In this document: positions 9,626 to 19,270 of the stretch, in pieces
How positions within the stretch are numbered: position 1 is the first letter of the stretch
Layout of the letters: each line of letters starts with the position of its first letter
Source: a bacterium
GTDB taxonomy: Bacteria; Electryoneota; RPQS01
Length of the DNA stretch: 64,000 bases
Assembly: GCA_013360195.1 (NCBI GenBank)
Contig: JABWCQ010000004.1
Span: 125,397 to 189,396 of the forward strand
Direction of reading: 5' to 3'
The notes under the pieces: model-generated
Database searches by the model: none
The model's input: only the letters and a program-made list of their open reading frames with translations
Told to the model about the DNA's origin: nothing
Position numbers and translations under genes: made by a program

Positions 9626-10278
9626 CTTGCCGGCCGCGTAGTTTCGTCACCGTCGTAAAGCAGGAGATCTTCAATCAACTCAACCATCATGTGTCCGCAA
9701 AGTAGATGTGCTTCCTGAACTCGCTGGCCTGAAGTAGAGGGGATTCTTAGGGCGAAATCAAGATATTTGTCGAGCGGTGTGGAAGCGCTTCCCAGAAATC
9801 CGACAACTTTAGCACCTATGCCTGCACAAACTTGCGCAGCTCCGATCAAGTTTTGGGAGCGGCCGGATGTCGAGAGTAGGAACACAACGTCTCCGGCTCT
9901 CGCGAGAGCCTCCAGCTGTCTGGCGAAAACGTTGTCAAACCCATAGTCATTGGAACAAGCGGTAAGCAATGAAGTATCTGTGGTCAATGCGATTGCCGCG
10001 AGGGCTTGCCGTTCTCGGTGAGACGAAAGTCTTACTACGAATTCTGTAGCCAGATGCTGACACTCCGCGGCGGAACCTCCATTGCCGCAGAAAAATAGTC
10101 TGCCGCCATTCCGAAGACTCGTCGCTGAAGCTTCCGCAATCGCGGTAAGATCAGCAAAACAATGCATCGAAAGCTGACTGTGCATCGTTGCGGCATCTTG
10201 CACCGCGCGATGCAGTTTCTCAACAGCTCCGACTATTAGCTGATCGCTTCCTTTGGACTTAAATTCTTGCCGGTTCAT
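9622..10278 (-). CDS. gmhA: Phosphoheptose isomerase-like SIS-domain protein
   Basis: This 218-residue protein is a single SIS domain with the GmhA pattern FCGNGGSAAECQHLATEFV near residues 63-81 and LLSTSGRSQN near 135. GmhA converts sedoheptulose 7-phosphate to D-glycero-manno-heptose 7-phosphate, the first step of the heptose branch for lipopolysaccharide or other glycans. The catalytic Glu and His (TEF, and QEAHLLCGH near the end) are present. Both ends overlap neighbours by four bases (alaS upstream, the VWA gene downstream), so translation is probably coupled. The other heptose-pathway genes are not in the window; a DiaA-like regulatory role is the main alternative. Confidence 0.85.
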   Translation of the reverse strand: MNRQEFKSKGSDQLIVGAVEKLHRAVQDAATMHSQLSMHCFADLTAIAEASATSLRNGGRLFFCGNGGSAAECQHLATEFVVRLSSHRERQALAAIALTTDTSLLTACSNDYGFDNVFARQLEALARAGDVVFLLSTSGRSQNLIGAAQVCAGIGAKVVGFLGSASTPLDKYLDFALRIPSTSGQRVQEAHLLCGHMMVELIEDLLLYDGDETTRPAR

Positions 10279-12941
10279 TCTGCTGCCTTTACGGGTTCAA
10301 ATCGCAATACCACTTCCGCACTTTCGGCGAGAACGGCTCCAAGTGCACTCGCGTCCTTTCCGCCTGCAGTAGCCAAATGCGGCTTGCCGCCGCCACCACC
10401 CCGCAAGGGCTTTGCAAGTTCCTTTACAATTGGCACTGCGTCCCAGCCTTTCTTTACCAAGTCAGGAGTGACTACGACAACTATAGTTGGTTTGTCTTCT
10501 GAGACCATGGCTAGAATACCAATTCCGCTGCCAAGCTGTTCACGTAATGCATCGCCCATGTCTTTAAGCTGATCCAAGTTTTGAGCATTCACTTTTTCAG
10601 CGACGATGCGGAAGCCGTCGACACTCTTGGCGTTAGCGACCAGCGACTGCATTGCAGAGCCGGCGACCTGCCCGCGTAACAGCTCAAGCTCCTTCACAAG
10701 CTTGCGTTTCTCCTCTAACGCCAGTTTAAGCTTTTCGGCAGGATCGCTGCCAGCGCTGCCTAGTATCTCCACGAACTCTTCTACTTTAGCCCTTTGTTCG
10801 GCAAGATAATGCCAAGCAGCCTCCCCTGTAAGCGCTTCGATTCTACGGACGCCGGCGGCTGCAGACGTTTCTGCTTTGATGACAAAGGAACCGATATCAC
10901 CAGTTCGCCTCACATGGCAACCACCGCAAAGTTCCCGGGATACAACTATGTCGTCATCCGAAATTTCCACCATGCGGACTTCGTCGCCGTACTTTTCACC
11001 AAACAGTGCCATTGCCCCGAGAGATTGGGCCTTCTTCAGCGGCAGAACTTGAGGTGTCACGGCAAAGTTTCCACGAATCCAGTCATTCACTTGCCGTTCG
11101 ATGTTGAAGAGTTCCTCATGCGTCGGCTTATTGAAGTGCGTATAGTCAAATCTAAGGTAATCAGGACCGACATACGAACCTGCTTGATGAACGTGATCGC
11201 CAAAGGTCGATCGTAAAGCCGCATGCAGCAAATGAGTGGAGGTATGATTGTACTCTGTCGGAAGCCTGCGTTCCCTCGAGACAGTCAAATATCCTGTTAA
11301 CCAAGTCTTATTATGAACCGCCTCGCGCAGATCAGGTGACACTCCCGACAGGACAGCTGAGTGCAGAATGGCCTTATCTCGTCGCACGACGTTCGTTATT
11401 TCGGCAATAGTAATCTCGTCACCGCAATGAATCTCTACTGTTCCCGTATCGGCAACTTGACCGCCCGACTCAACGTAAAACGGTGATTCAAGGGGAGTGA
11501 AAATCAGACGACCAGTCTCTTCGTCTAGAGAGAGCGGCAATAACTTGGTCGCCGCGGACAGAGTTGAGTAACCGCGAAAACTCGTTTCGGGCAATTCTCC
11601 GTCAACAACGAACTCTTCCTTGCCTGCTCGAAAGGCGCCAGCTGATCGGGCGCGCGCACGTTGCTGTTCCATGGACTGTTGAAAGCCTGATTCATCCACA
11701 ATCAACCCGTTTTCGCGTGCAAGCAATTGAGTCAAGTCAAGAGGGAAACCAAACGTATCATACAGTTTGAATACTTCTTCGCCCGGAATCTCCTTCTGTC
11801 CGCTCTTCAATAATCCAGAAACAACGGAATCAAACTGCTCCAAACCGCGGTCCAATGTCTTCCCGAAGTGCGATTCCTCAGCCTCAATTACACGAGCAAT
11901 GTGTGCATGCCGATCTTTTATCTCAGGAAAAATCTTTCCCATGGTATCAACGAGCACAGGAACAAGCGTGAACAGGAATGGTTCATGCAATTCAAGTTTT
12001 CGGCCGAATCTGGCGCCTCGGCGAAGAATTCGACGCAGCACGTAGCCTCTGCCTTCATTACCGGGCATGGCGCCATCGCCGATTGCAAATGTCAGACAGC
12101 GCAGGTGATCGGCGATTACTCTATGAGGAATACCGGACTCGTCATTTGAATATGGCTTGCCTGACCGATCGACGATTGCTTTGATAATCGGTTGAAAAAG
12201 ATCCGTGTCGTAGTTCGATTTATAACCCCCAAGAACTGTCGCTAGCCGCTCCAATCCCGCGCCGGTATCAACATGCTTGGCAGGAAGTTGGACCAACTTT
12301 CCGTCCGGCTGTGAGTCAAACTGAATGAAGACATGGTTCCAGAGTTCAATGTACCGCCTTGAGCCCGTATTGACAAATGCAGCCGGGTCGTCATCAAAGT
12401 CCGGACCACGGTCAATGTGAATCTCCGTGCAGGGTCCGCAGGGTCCCGTGTCGCCCATCGACCACCAGTTGTCCTTCTTCCCGAATCGCAAGACATGAGA
12501 TGGAACTATGTCTGTTTCAGACTTCCAGATTTCCTCAGCTTCATCATCTGTTTCATATACGGTCGCATACAATTTGTCCTTGGGCAAATTGAAGACTTCT
12601 GTCATCAATTCCCATCCCCACTTTATAGATTCGCGTTTGAAATAGTCTCCGAAACTCCAATTCCCAAGCATCTCAAAGAACGTATGGTGGTAAGGAGACA
12701 CTCCGACTTCTTCGAGGTCATTATGCTTCCCTGAGACTCTTATGCACTTTTGTGTGTCGGCAATGCGTGGAGATTCCGGTTTTGCCTGCCCAAGGAAGTA
12801 AGGCTTGAATTGATTCATACCGGCATTGGTGAAGAGCAATGTCGAATCGTCCTGCGGAACGACAGGTGCGGACGGAACGATCAAGTGATTTCGTTCACGA
12901 AAAAACTCAAGGAATTGCTGACGAATTTCTGCAGCGGTCAT
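10275..12941 (-). CDS. alaS: Alanyl-tRNA synthetase
   Basis: This 888-residue protein has the full AlaRS layout: an N-terminal class II catalytic domain (SAPVVP, FTNAGMNQFK, GDTGPCGPCTEIH), a tRNA-recognition domain, an editing domain with zinc motifs HTSTH (near residue 565) and CGGCH (near 672), and a C-terminal DHHA1/C-Ala domain with a Gly-rich GGGGGKPHLATAGG segment. It charges tRNA-Ala, reading the G3-U70 pair, and clears mischarged Ser and Gly. It belongs to the conserved recA-recX-alaS neighbourhood, here with an outer-membrane-like gene between recX and alaS. Confidence 0.98.
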   Translation of the reverse strand: MTAAEIRQQFLEFFRERNHLIVPSAPVVPQDDSTLLFTNAGMNQFKPYFLGQAKPESPRIADTQKCIRVSGKHNDLEEVGVSPYHHTFFEMLGNWSFGDYFKRESIKWGWELMTEVFNLPKDKLYATVYETDDEAEEIWKSETDIVPSHVLRFGKKDNWWSMGDTGPCGPCTEIHIDRGPDFDDDPAAFVNTGSRRYIELWNHVFIQFDSQPDGKLVQLPAKHVDTGAGLERLATVLGGYKSNYDTDLFQPIIKAIVDRSGKPYSNDESGIPHRVIADHLRCLTFAIGDGAMPGNEGRGYVLRRILRRGARFGRKLELHEPFLFTLVPVLVDTMGKIFPEIKDRHAHIARVIEAEESHFGKTLDRGLEQFDSVVSGLLKSGQKEIPGEEVFKLYDTFGFPLDLTQLLARENGLIVDESGFQQSMEQQRARARSAGAFRAGKEEFVVDGELPETSFRGYSTLSAATKLLPLSLDEETGRLIFTPLESPFYVESGGQVADTGTVEIHCGDEITIAEITNVVRRDKAILHSAVLSGVSPDLREAVHNKTWLTGYLTVSRERRLPTEYNHTSTHLLHAALRSTFGDHVHQAGSYVGPDYLRFDYTHFNKPTHEELFNIERQVNDWIRGNFAVTPQVLPLKKAQSLGAMALFGEKYGDEVRMVEISDDDIVVSRELCGGCHVRRTGDIGSFVIKAETSAAAGVRRIEALTGEAAWHYLAEQRAKVEEFVEILGSAGSDPAEKLKLALEEKRKLVKELELLRGQVAGSAMQSLVANAKSVDGFRIVAEKVNAQNLDQLKDMGDALREQLGSGIGILAMVSEDKPTIVVVVTPDLVKKGWDAVPIVKELAKPLRGGGGGKPHLATAGGKDASALGAVLAESAEVVLRFEPVKAAE

Positions 12942-12965
12942 GTATGTGTTGTAATGTCCAGTTGG

Positions 12966-13604
12966 CTAATTTAGGATCATAGAAAAGCCGCATTGCAGGC
13001 CTACATAGCCTGTCGCGGCGGTATTATTGAGTCGCAACAACTCTGCGAGCGGCCAGGCTGCGACAAACTTTATGGATGCTCCTGAGACTTGGGGATTTCT
13101 CAACGCAAGGTGTAAAACGCCTCGCGCCATTAGTGACTTACCTTCGATTGTGCGCCCACGCTCATAAACAGGATCGTCCGGATCTCCTGAAACCCGCGCA
13201 TTGTCCTCAGCAGCCGTCCACCAGGCTAAAGACGCGCCCAAGCCTGCCATCAAACGACTTAAGTCGCCCGGACAGATTAGCGCATCCGCGCCGAACTCCC
13301 TTTGGTGAAATCGAATATCAAATACTGACGGATGGGAGGGATCATCACTGACTTCACCATCCGTGGACAATAATGCAAAAGTCGGACTAAGAATGAAGGA
13401 ATTGTTCAACGGAAAGTATCCGCTGAACATCAGTGTTGTGCCAAGTGATCCCGGTGCGACCCGATCACTTTCGACATCTCTAAATGTCGTGTATGCCAGC
13501 GATGTGGCCAATCCCACTTGAATTTCTGCATACGACGGTCTTGCAATCTCTCCGGCAGAGGCTAAACCCGAAAACAAAACAGATAAGGCGAATATCAGTC
13601 GCAT
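12966..13604 (-). CDS. Small outer-membrane-barrel-like protein
   Basis: This 212-residue protein starts with a signal peptide (MRLIFALSVLFSGLASAG) and continues with alternating hydrophobic/polar stretches such as ASLAWWTA and GVLHLALRNP. The C-terminal stretch (AATGYVGLQCGFSMILN) resembles the last strand of an outer-membrane barrel. No specific family was recognised. It lies 25 bp before alaS and about 50 bp after recX on the same strand, so it is probably cotranscribed with them. Confidence 0.65.
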   Translation of the reverse strand: MRLIFALSVLFSGLASAGEIARPSYAEIQVGLATSLAYTTFRDVESDRVAPGSLGTTLMFSGYFPLNNSFILSPTFALLSTDGEVSDDPSHPSVFDIRFHQREFGADALICPGDLSRLMAGLGASLAWWTAAEDNARVSGDPDDPVYERGRTIEGKSLMARGVLHLALRNPQVSGASIKFVAAWPLAELLRLNNTAATGYVGLQCGFSMILN

Positions 13605-13651
13605 TTTTGTGCAATCCCATGTTTCGGCAAGTCAAGAAATGCGATCAATAC

Positions 13652-14155
13652 TCAATATGCTTCCTCGGTGCTTGGTTCGCTATTTGAAATTGACAACGCT
13701 TGATGAATCGTATCTGGGCGAAATCCCCGCCTGGCAAGCAGCGCGACCAGTCGACGTCGCCTTGTCTCCGGTTCGAGACTATCATATTGCCGTGACTTAC
13801 GTCGAATCAAGTCCTTTGCAAGATCCAGTTCCTGTTCGGCCGACAGCTGTTCATTGACTGCTTGATTTGCGACTGAGCCTGAAACCCCTCGCGTCACAAG
13901 ATCTCTGACCAGCGCAGTTCTGCCTCTCGGATGAGACTCAACACGTGTTCTGACAAATCCCTCGGCGAACCTTCGATCGTCAAGCAGCTTCCTCTCAGTC
14001 AACTTCGCAATGGCTTCGTCGATTTGCTCGGCCACATACCCTTTTTCACGCAACTTACTTCGAAGTCTTCGAGTTGAATATGACCGAGACGCAAGCAACT
14101 TGACAGCATACGGCAGAACATCCTCTTTCGGTGTTATCTTCGTATCGCTTTTCAT
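13652..14155 (-). CDS. recX: RecX regulatory protein
   Basis: This 167-residue, highly basic protein has the RecX three-helix repeats: YAVKLLASRSYSTRRLRSKL at the start, LDDRRFAEGFVRTR in the middle and RRRLVALLARRGF near the end. RecX binds and modulates RecA filaments. recA lies just upstream on the same strand, with one outer-membrane-like gene between; the recX ATG overlaps the stop of that gene by four bases. Length is normal for the family. Confidence 0.92.
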   Translation of the reverse strand: MKSDTKITPKEDVLPYAVKLLASRSYSTRRLRSKLREKGYVAEQIDEAIAKLTERKLLDDRRFAEGFVRTRVESHPRGRTALVRDLVTRGVSGSVANQAVNEQLSAEQELDLAKDLIRRKSRQYDSLEPETRRRRLVALLARRGFRPDTIHQALSISNSEPSTEEAY

Positions 14156-14859
14156 CGGCCCATCATGTTATCTGAATCGAAAAACACGCCAATTTGAACA
14201 AGATATGCCTTGGCTGGTCCAATGGTGTTGCGGCCATTCGGCTCATCAAGGCCCCAATGATAAGACAATTCTCCTACGACACCGATCCCGTTCTCTGATG
14301 CGTCTGACTTAAACCCAAGATGGACCGATGCAGTCGGAAAGTCACCATCAAAAGTATACTCGTACCCGTCAAAAAATCGATTTCGATACGCACCCTGTGC
14401 AAACGAATAACCAACACCCACTCCCGTATACAAATCCGGCTCAAGCGTCATTCGATATGAAGCTCGGCCGCCAATTTCGAGTTGAAAATAGTTCGTCCGC
14501 GTGTCATTCGTCGAGTTTCCGGTCAAATTATTCCAGAAGAGGAACGACGGTCCCCACGTGATGCTTCTGCGCACAGATTCAAATCTCACATGTGCAGTGT
14601 ATCCGGAACCGCTTGTGAACAAACCGCCTCGTTCAACACCTGGGCCGGTCTCAGGCGTGCCTGAATTTGCATACCCCGTTGTCAGAGCTAAGTGGTATGC
14701 TCGCGCTCCGCTTGGCCAGCTTAAAATTGTCAGAGCGACCAGGAATAGACAAATGCTATGCCTTCTTGGATCGAGGTTTGGAATTTTCAGATTCTTGAGC
14801 TGGTTGCGGTTCAATTTCAGCAGTAACAAATCCCATTTCGCGGCGAACTTCGGACTCAA
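14152..14859 (-). CDS. Outer-membrane-barrel-like protein overlapping the recA 3' end
   Basis: The mature part is rich in alternating aromatic/glycine strands ([18 protein letters not shown]-like turns, [20 protein letters not shown]), suggesting an 8-10-stranded outer-membrane barrel. The start is uncertain. ATG 14859 lies inside recA and places 34 residues before the hydrophobic core [20 protein letters not shown] 14814 gives a more normal signal peptide and a 59-base overlap with recA. ATT 14754 lies just after recA behind an AAGAAGG stretch, but would remove the positive N-region. All three read the same frame. It sits between recA and recX, an unusual place for an envelope gene. The family was not recognised. 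Confidence 0.65.
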   Translation of the reverse strand: MSPKFAAKWDLLLLKLNRNQLKNLKIPNLDPRRHSICLFLVALTILSWPSGARAYHLALTTGYANSGTPETGPGVERGGLFTSGSGYTAHVRFESVRRSITWGPSFLFWNNLTGNSTNDTRTNYFQLEIGGRASYRMTLEPDLYTGVGVGYSFAQGAYRNRFFDGYEYTFDGDFPTASVHLGFKSDASENGIGVVGELSYHWGLDEPNGRNTIGPAKAYLVQIGVFFDSDNMMGR

Positions 14860-15826
14860 TTGTTTTGAGCAAGTCAGGTTGCTCCTTCAACGCGGTAATC
14901 ACTCTTTCCCGGCCTTGACCGAGACGTTCGTCCTTGAATGAGTACCACGTGCCGGATTTACTGACGATTTCCAGAGTAGCGGCCAAGTCGAGCATGTCGC
15001 CGACTTTCTCAATTCCCTGACCGTAAATAATGTCAAACTCCGCCTCTCGGAAGGGTGGAGCTACCTTATTCTTTACAACCTTTACCTTGGTTCGGTTCCC
15101 GACAATCGTCTCGCCGTCCTTGATTGACGCCATTCTTCGAATCTCCATCCGAATGGAGCTGTAGAACTTCAGCGCGTTACCTCCGGTCGTCGTCTCGGGA
15201 TTTCCGAACATGACGCCTATTTTCATTCGAAGCTGATTGATGAAAATCAGTGAAGTTCGAGAACGCGCAACTACAGCGGTTAGCTTGCGCATGGCCTGGC
15301 TCATCAGACGCGCCTGTAAACCAGGAAGTGAATCGCCCATTTCTCCTTCAATTTCCGCCTTTGGAACCAGTGCCGCAACAGAGTCAACAACGATCACATC
15401 AAGCGCACCCGAACGAATCAGCATTTCAGCGATATCCAGTGCCTGTTCACCGGTATCCGGCTGCGAAACAAGTAAGTCGTCGATATCCACACCAAGCGCA
15501 CGTGCATAGTTTGGATCCAGCGCATGCTCAGCGTCAATAATTGCAGCTTTTCCGCCTTTCTTCTGGGCTTCTGCGATTATCGTCAGCGCAAGTGTTGTTT
15601 TGCCTGATGACTCTGGTCCATACACTTCAATAACTCTGCCGCGCGGTACGCCACCGATGCCCAGTGCCGCATCGAGCGACAGTGAACCGGTGGATATCAC
15701 GTCCATGCGCTGTGTGGGACCATTGTCCCCAAGCCGCATGATGGAGCCCTTGCCATACTGCTTGTCAATCTGCGCAAGCGTCAGATCAAGATTCTTTTGC
15801 TTTTCCGTATCAAGAGGTTTGCTCAT
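14756..15826 (-). CDS. recA: RecA recombinase
   Basis: This 356-residue RecA catalyses ATP-dependent strand exchange in homologous repair and stimulates LexA-type self-cleavage. Walker A is GPESSGKT at 70-77; Walker B ([13 protein letters not shown]), the L1/L2 DNA-binding loops ([20 protein letters not shown]) and the [18 protein letters not shown] segment are all present. The C-terminal tail is acidic, then ends in a basic SKPRSKKA stretch rather than the fully acidic tail of E. coli RecA. It is preceded by the SRPBCC gene and followed by recX after one gene. Confidence 0.98.
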   Translation of the reverse strand: MSKPLDTEKQKNLDLTLAQIDKQYGKGSIMRLGDNGPTQRMDVISTGSLSLDAALGIGGVPRGRVIEVYGPESSGKTTLALTIIAEAQKKGGKAAIIDAEHALDPNYARALGVDIDDLLVSQPDTGEQALDIAEMLIRSGALDVIVVDSVAALVPKAEIEGEMGDSLPGLQARLMSQAMRKLTAVVARSRTSLIFINQLRMKIGVMFGNPETTTGGNALKFYSSIRMEIRRMASIKDGETIVGNRTKVKVVKNKVAPPFREAEFDIIYGQGIEKVGDMLDLAATLEIVSKSGTWYSFKDERLGQGRERVITALKEQPDLLKTIESEVRREMGFVTAEIEPQPAQESENSKPRSKKA

Positions 15827-15848
15827 AGTTCACCCGCTGGGATTAAAT

Positions 15849-16319
15849 TTATACCGGCCTGCCCGTTTCGGCGTAAGTCTTCAGCCTTTCAAACCAGAGT
15901 TTGTATTGGGACAGCAGCGCCCCCATTATCACCTTTTCCAGCATCTTGTTCATAAAGCCCTTCATCTCGTAATCGATCGTGAAGTTAAGAGCGCAGCGCT
16001 TCTCTGCAAGTTCAATCAAACGAAAGATTACCTTGACATGCTCCGCTTTGTCATGGACACCGGCTGTTCCCCCTGTCACGGATTCGGCAAACATCTCATT
16101 CGGAACGTAATGAGTAATCGTTGTCTCGAGAGTGACATCTTTGCCGGCAAGATCCAAATTGAATATTCTCCGCGAATCCTTTGCAAAGGAACCGTTTGGT
16201 TCAATTCGCAAGTCACGAACGTTTGGCGCCCAGAATTCGACTTCCTTCGGCACCGTCAGCGCTGACCACACCTGTGACATCGGCGCTTCAATTTCTGTGG
16301 TGATAATTTGCTTAGGCAC
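15849..16319 (-). CDS. SRPBCC (START-like) family protein
   Basis: This 156-residue protein shows the SRPBCC/polyketide-cyclase fold pattern: an initial beta strand (IITTEIEAPMSQVWSALT) followed by alternating strands and a long C-terminal helix (SQYKLWFERLKTYAET). Such proteins form a deep hydrophobic pocket for lipids or other ligands. No ligand or enzymatic role can be read from the sequence. It lies 22 bp upstream of recA and 18 bp downstream of thpR, and is probably cotranscribed with both. Confidence 0.75.
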   Translation of the reverse strand: MPKQIITTEIEAPMSQVWSALTVPKEVEFWAPNVRDLRIEPNGSFAKDSRRIFNLDLAGKDVTLETTITHYVPNEMFAESVTGGTAGVHDKAEHVKVIFRLIELAEKRCALNFTIDYEMKGFMNKMLEKVIMGALLSQYKLWFERLKTYAETGRPV

Positions 16320-16337
16320 GAATATTCCCAGTCTCGT

Positions 16338-16901
16338 TTATTGCATATTATTTTTTAGTGGAAAACTTCGAAGCACATTGTACAACGGACCTTCCTGCCG
16401 CAAGACACTCTGCACAAGGCTGACTCGCTCGACGCTGTATGGCGCGCTCCTAAGGTCAAAGTTCAAGAACGCCTGCGTCATTCGTTCCTTGCCTATTGGT
16501 TCCTTTATCCTGGCAACCGTAAGATGCGGCACGAACTTCTTGTCATCAGGTTCAAACCCAAGGCGACTCATGCAGTCTTCAAGGCCTGAATGCAGCGTTT
16601 CGAGCGACCTTGACGATGTAAGTCCCGCCCAATATGCGCGAGGCCTTTGCTTGTTCGGAAAACAGCCTGTACCCTGAATCGCAATCTGGAACGGGGTCAG
16701 CGAGTCACAGATTTGGCCGATTTCACTCTCAACCTGCGGAACTAATTCACCCGGTGTTTCACCGAGAAATTTGAGCGTTAAATGGAGATTTTCCGGTTCC
16801 ACCCACTTCACTCCACGTCCCAGCCATCCGATTTTCAATTGAGGTTCCCGCAGAATACTCTGCCATTCCTCAGGTAGCATTATGGCAATGAACAGTCTCA
16901 C
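16338..16901 (-). CDS. thpR: RNA 2',3'-cyclic phosphodiesterase (LigT/ThpR)
   Basis: This 187-residue protein has the two HxT motifs that define the 2H phosphoesterase superfamily: HLTLKFLG at 40-47 and HLTVARIK near 127. ThpR hydrolyses 2',3'-cyclic phosphate ends on RNA and was first described as a 2'-5' RNA ligase. The N-terminal MRLFIAIMLPEE is typical. It follows cinA by three bases; thpR next to cinA or recA is a common arrangement. Confidence 0.92.
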   Translation of the reverse strand: MRLFIAIMLPEEWQSILREPQLKIGWLGRGVKWVEPENLHLTLKFLGETPGELVPQVESEIGQICDSLTPFQIAIQGTGCFPNKQRPRAYWAGLTSSRSLETLHSGLEDCMSRLGFEPDDKKFVPHLTVARIKEPIGKERMTQAFLNFDLRSAPYSVERVSLVQSVLRQEGPLYNVLRSFPLKNNMQ

Positions 16902-16904
16902 AGT

Positions 16905-18161
16905 TTAACCGGCTGACACAATTTGCCGATAGAGAAGATAAAGCGCATGATGCGCCGCCCTGGTTTTAACCAATTCTCTGCTTCTGCTGCCAACAAGAAT
17001 CTTGCGAGCAATCGTCTCCTTGTTGCCGGATATGCCAATCCACACCGTGCCAACTGGCTTCTCCGCAGTTCCCCCGTCCGGTCCTGCAATCCCGGAAAGA
17101 CTCACAGCCCAGTCGGCACCCGCATTCCGCAGCGCCCCTTCCGCCATTTCTCTGACTGTCTGCTCGGAAACTGCCCCATGCGTACTTAGTGTGTTCTCGC
17201 CAACACCAAGCAGAGCTTCCTTGGAATTGTTCGAATAAGTGACGTATCCTCGCGAGAACCACCTCGATGCACCCGGCGTGTCGGTAATCATAGAAGAGAG
17301 CAAACCGCCGGTACAGCTCTCAGCTGTGGTCAACCATTGTGCTCGATTTACAAGTATGTCCCCAATTACTTGTGCAAGGGTATCGCGACCGGTTGCGTAT
17401 ATATGATCTGCAACACGTTCACGGATAAAATGTTCCGCGAAGGCGATATCCGCCTCGGCTTCTAATTCATCAGTTGCTGTTGAAGTGAGTCGCAGGTCAA
17501 GTAGCCCCTGGTGCGGGAGATATGCTAATACAACGCGCCTTGACAGCAAATCGAGATTTCCAAGCTTTTCAAGCAGCTGCGATTCGCCAATTCCGGCAAG
17601 CCTAAGAGTCTTTGCAAAATACTTGGAAGTTGAGAACCGGCGCTCGATAATAGGTGCAATCTGCTCGTCAAACATTTTCTCCATTTCCGGCGGAACCCCC
17701 GGAACGGCAAAAATGAGTCGGCCTTTTCTCTCCAGAAATATCCCCGCTGCCGTGCCTAATGGATTGTCCAGGCGGATTGTTCCACCCAATACCAGAGTCT
17801 GGTTCATAGAATGAACTGGCACTTCGCGCCCCAGCTTGCGGAAAATTTCCTCAACATGTGATCTCTGTTCCGCAGACTCTGTCAAAGGCAACCCGAATAG
17901 CTGACCAATCGCATCGCGTGTCAGATCGTCCGGTGTTGGGCCAAGTCCGCCGGAGAGAATTATCACGTCCGCGCGATTCATGGCGAGACTGATAGCGGCT
18001 TGGATTTCAGATAAATCGTCTGCTACGCACGATGACCACTTGACCGGAATTCCGCACTCTGCTAATCGCTGCCCCAAAAAAGCGGCATTGCTGTTGACTG
18101 TTCTGCCAAGGAGCAGCTCGTCTCCGACGGTGATGAGTTCGCTTTTTGGTTTGCTTTCCAT
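16905..18161 (-). CDS. cinA: CinA: molybdopterin-binding-like domain plus nicotinamide-nucleotide amidohydrolase
   Basis: This 418-residue protein has the two-domain CinA structure. The N-terminal MoeA/MogA-like domain (ITVGDELLLGRTVNSN, VIILSGGLGPTPDDLTRDAI) has ADP-ribose pyrophosphatase activity in studied members. The C-terminal PncC domain (TTAESCTGGLLSSMITDTPG, AVSLSGIAGPDGGTAEKPVG) deamidates nicotinamide mononucleotide in NAD recycling. Its start overlaps the pgpA stop by one base. The gene commonly sits upstream of recA, as here. Confidence 0.96.
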   Translation of the reverse strand: MESKPKSELITVGDELLLGRTVNSNAAFLGQRLAECGIPVKWSSCVADDLSEIQAAISLAMNRADVIILSGGLGPTPDDLTRDAIGQLFGLPLTESAEQRSHVEEIFRKLGREVPVHSMNQTLVLGGTIRLDNPLGTAAGIFLERKGRLIFAVPGVPPEMEKMFDEQIAPIIERRFSTSKYFAKTLRLAGIGESQLLEKLGNLDLLSRRVVLAYLPHQGLLDLRLTSTATDELEAEADIAFAEHFIRERVADHIYATGRDTLAQVIGDILVNRAQWLTTAESCTGGLLSSMITDTPGASRWFSRGYVTYSNNSKEALLGVGENTLSTHGAVSEQTVREMAEGALRNAGADWAVSLSGIAGPDGGTAEKPVGTVWIGISGNKETIARKILVGSRSRELVKTRAAHHALYLLYRQIVSAG

Positions 18162-18676
18162 TAGAATGCAGTCAAGAGATTAGGCTGCCAATGATTCAAA
18201 CCATACAGCACGAGTGCCGCATAGAGGCCGGCTAAGACATCATCCATCATGACACCCCAGCCTCGCGGCAATCTCTGCAGTTGATTCGCGCCAAGAATTT
18301 TGAAGATGTCAAAGAACCGGAACAGGAAGAACGCCGATGAGAATCCGATTATTGTGTGCGGAGCGGCCAAGAGAGCAATCCATTGACCGACGAGTTCATC
18401 AAAAACTACGGGATCAGGATCGTCTTTCTTTGGGTTCTTTCGCCGTACTGCCGCGAACTTGCCCGGCGGTGAAACCTCATAACTTTCGATGAACCGGTTG
18501 GACAACCAGACTCCGCTCAACGCGAGAATTGCCAGTCCGATTCCCATCCACGGTGAGAGAAGCGACGGAAAGAACCATAGCACAAAGCAGACCAGTGCGG
18601 ATGCAATCGTCGCCGGTGCGATCGGCGAATATCCGGTCCACAGCACGGTTGTAACCATAATCTCAAGTCGCGTCAT
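18161..18676 (-). CDS. pgpA: Phosphatidylglycerophosphatase A
   Basis: This 171-residue membrane protein matches PgpA: GYSPIAPATIAS near the N-terminus, the metal-binding VFDELVGQW motif around residue 90 and GWGVMMDDVLAGLYA near the C-terminus, with about four hydrophobic segments. PgpA removes the phosphate from phosphatidylglycerophosphate to give phosphatidylglycerol. The gene directly follows pgsA, which makes its substrate, three bases away on the same strand, so the two steps of phosphatidylglycerol synthesis are adjacent. Confidence 0.92.
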   Translation of the reverse strand: MTRLEIMVTTVLWTGYSPIAPATIASALVCFVLWFFPSLLSPWMGIGLAILALSGVWLSNRFIESYEVSPPGKFAAVRRKNPKKDDPDPVVFDELVGQWIALLAAPHTIIGFSSAFFLFRFFDIFKILGANQLQRLPRGWGVMMDDVLAGLYAALVLYGLNHWQPNLLTAF

Positions 18677-18679
18677 GTA

Positions 18680-19267
18680 TCAGATCGGGCGACCTCGGTG
18701 CCGAATCTCTTTGAGCAGTTCCCGGTTTCCATGCAGGTATTCGACCAACGTAAAGACCGTGTAAACTGTGACACCCGCCAATATCCACCACACAATCCGT
18801 TCAAAGTAAGGCACCGGAGCGAGGCGCAGGTGAATCCAATGCAGGGTAAGTATAGTCAAGGAAACAGCTCCCTGCAGAATTCCTTTCCACTTTCCGCTTG
18901 TCCTTCTGCCCATTGCAGTACCCGTTAAGGCAGAAAACACCCGCAGGTAAGCCACAACCACATCACGATAAACAATTATGGCTACCATCCATGCGGCCGC
19001 AAAACCCATCACAAGAAATCCAATAAAATAGGAAATTCTCGCAATCGTATCGCTCATAGGGTCGAGAAGTTTTCCCACGTCCGATACCTGTTGCTTTGAT
19101 CGGGCGGCGATGCCGTCGGCCACATCAGTTGCTTCAATGAGTACCGCAACGGCAAGTGCGAACTCGATTGAATACTTGAACTCGCCAAGATAGGCGATGA
19201 GAAAGAGCGGCCCCAACGCGAGTCGGGAGAGAGTCAGTTGATTGGCAAGATTGAATCCTGGAATCAT
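18680..19267 (-). CDS. pgsA: CDP-diacylglycerol-glycerol-3-phosphate phosphatidyltransferase
   Basis: This 195-residue membrane protein carries the complete CDP-alcohol phosphotransferase signature D-x2-DG-x2-AR-x8-G-x3-D-x3-D: Asp48, Asp51-Gly52, Ala55-Arg56, Gly65, Asp69 and Asp73. About five to six hydrophobic helices follow. It transfers phosphatidyl from CDP-diacylglycerol to glycerol 3-phosphate, feeding PgpA. The assignment to glycerol phosphate rather than another alcohol rests on the pgpA neighbour and the pgsA-cinA-recA context. Confidence 0.9.
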   Translation of the reverse strand: MIPGFNLANQLTLSRLALGPLFLIAYLGEFKYSIEFALAVAVLIEATDVADGIAARSKQQVSDVGKLLDPMSDTIARISYFIGFLVMGFAAAWMVAIIVYRDVVVAYLRVFSALTGTAMGRRTSGKWKGILQGAVSLTILTLHWIHLRLAPVPYFERIVWWILAGVTVYTVFTLVEYLHGNRELLKEIRHRGRPI

Positions 19268-19270
19268 GAA

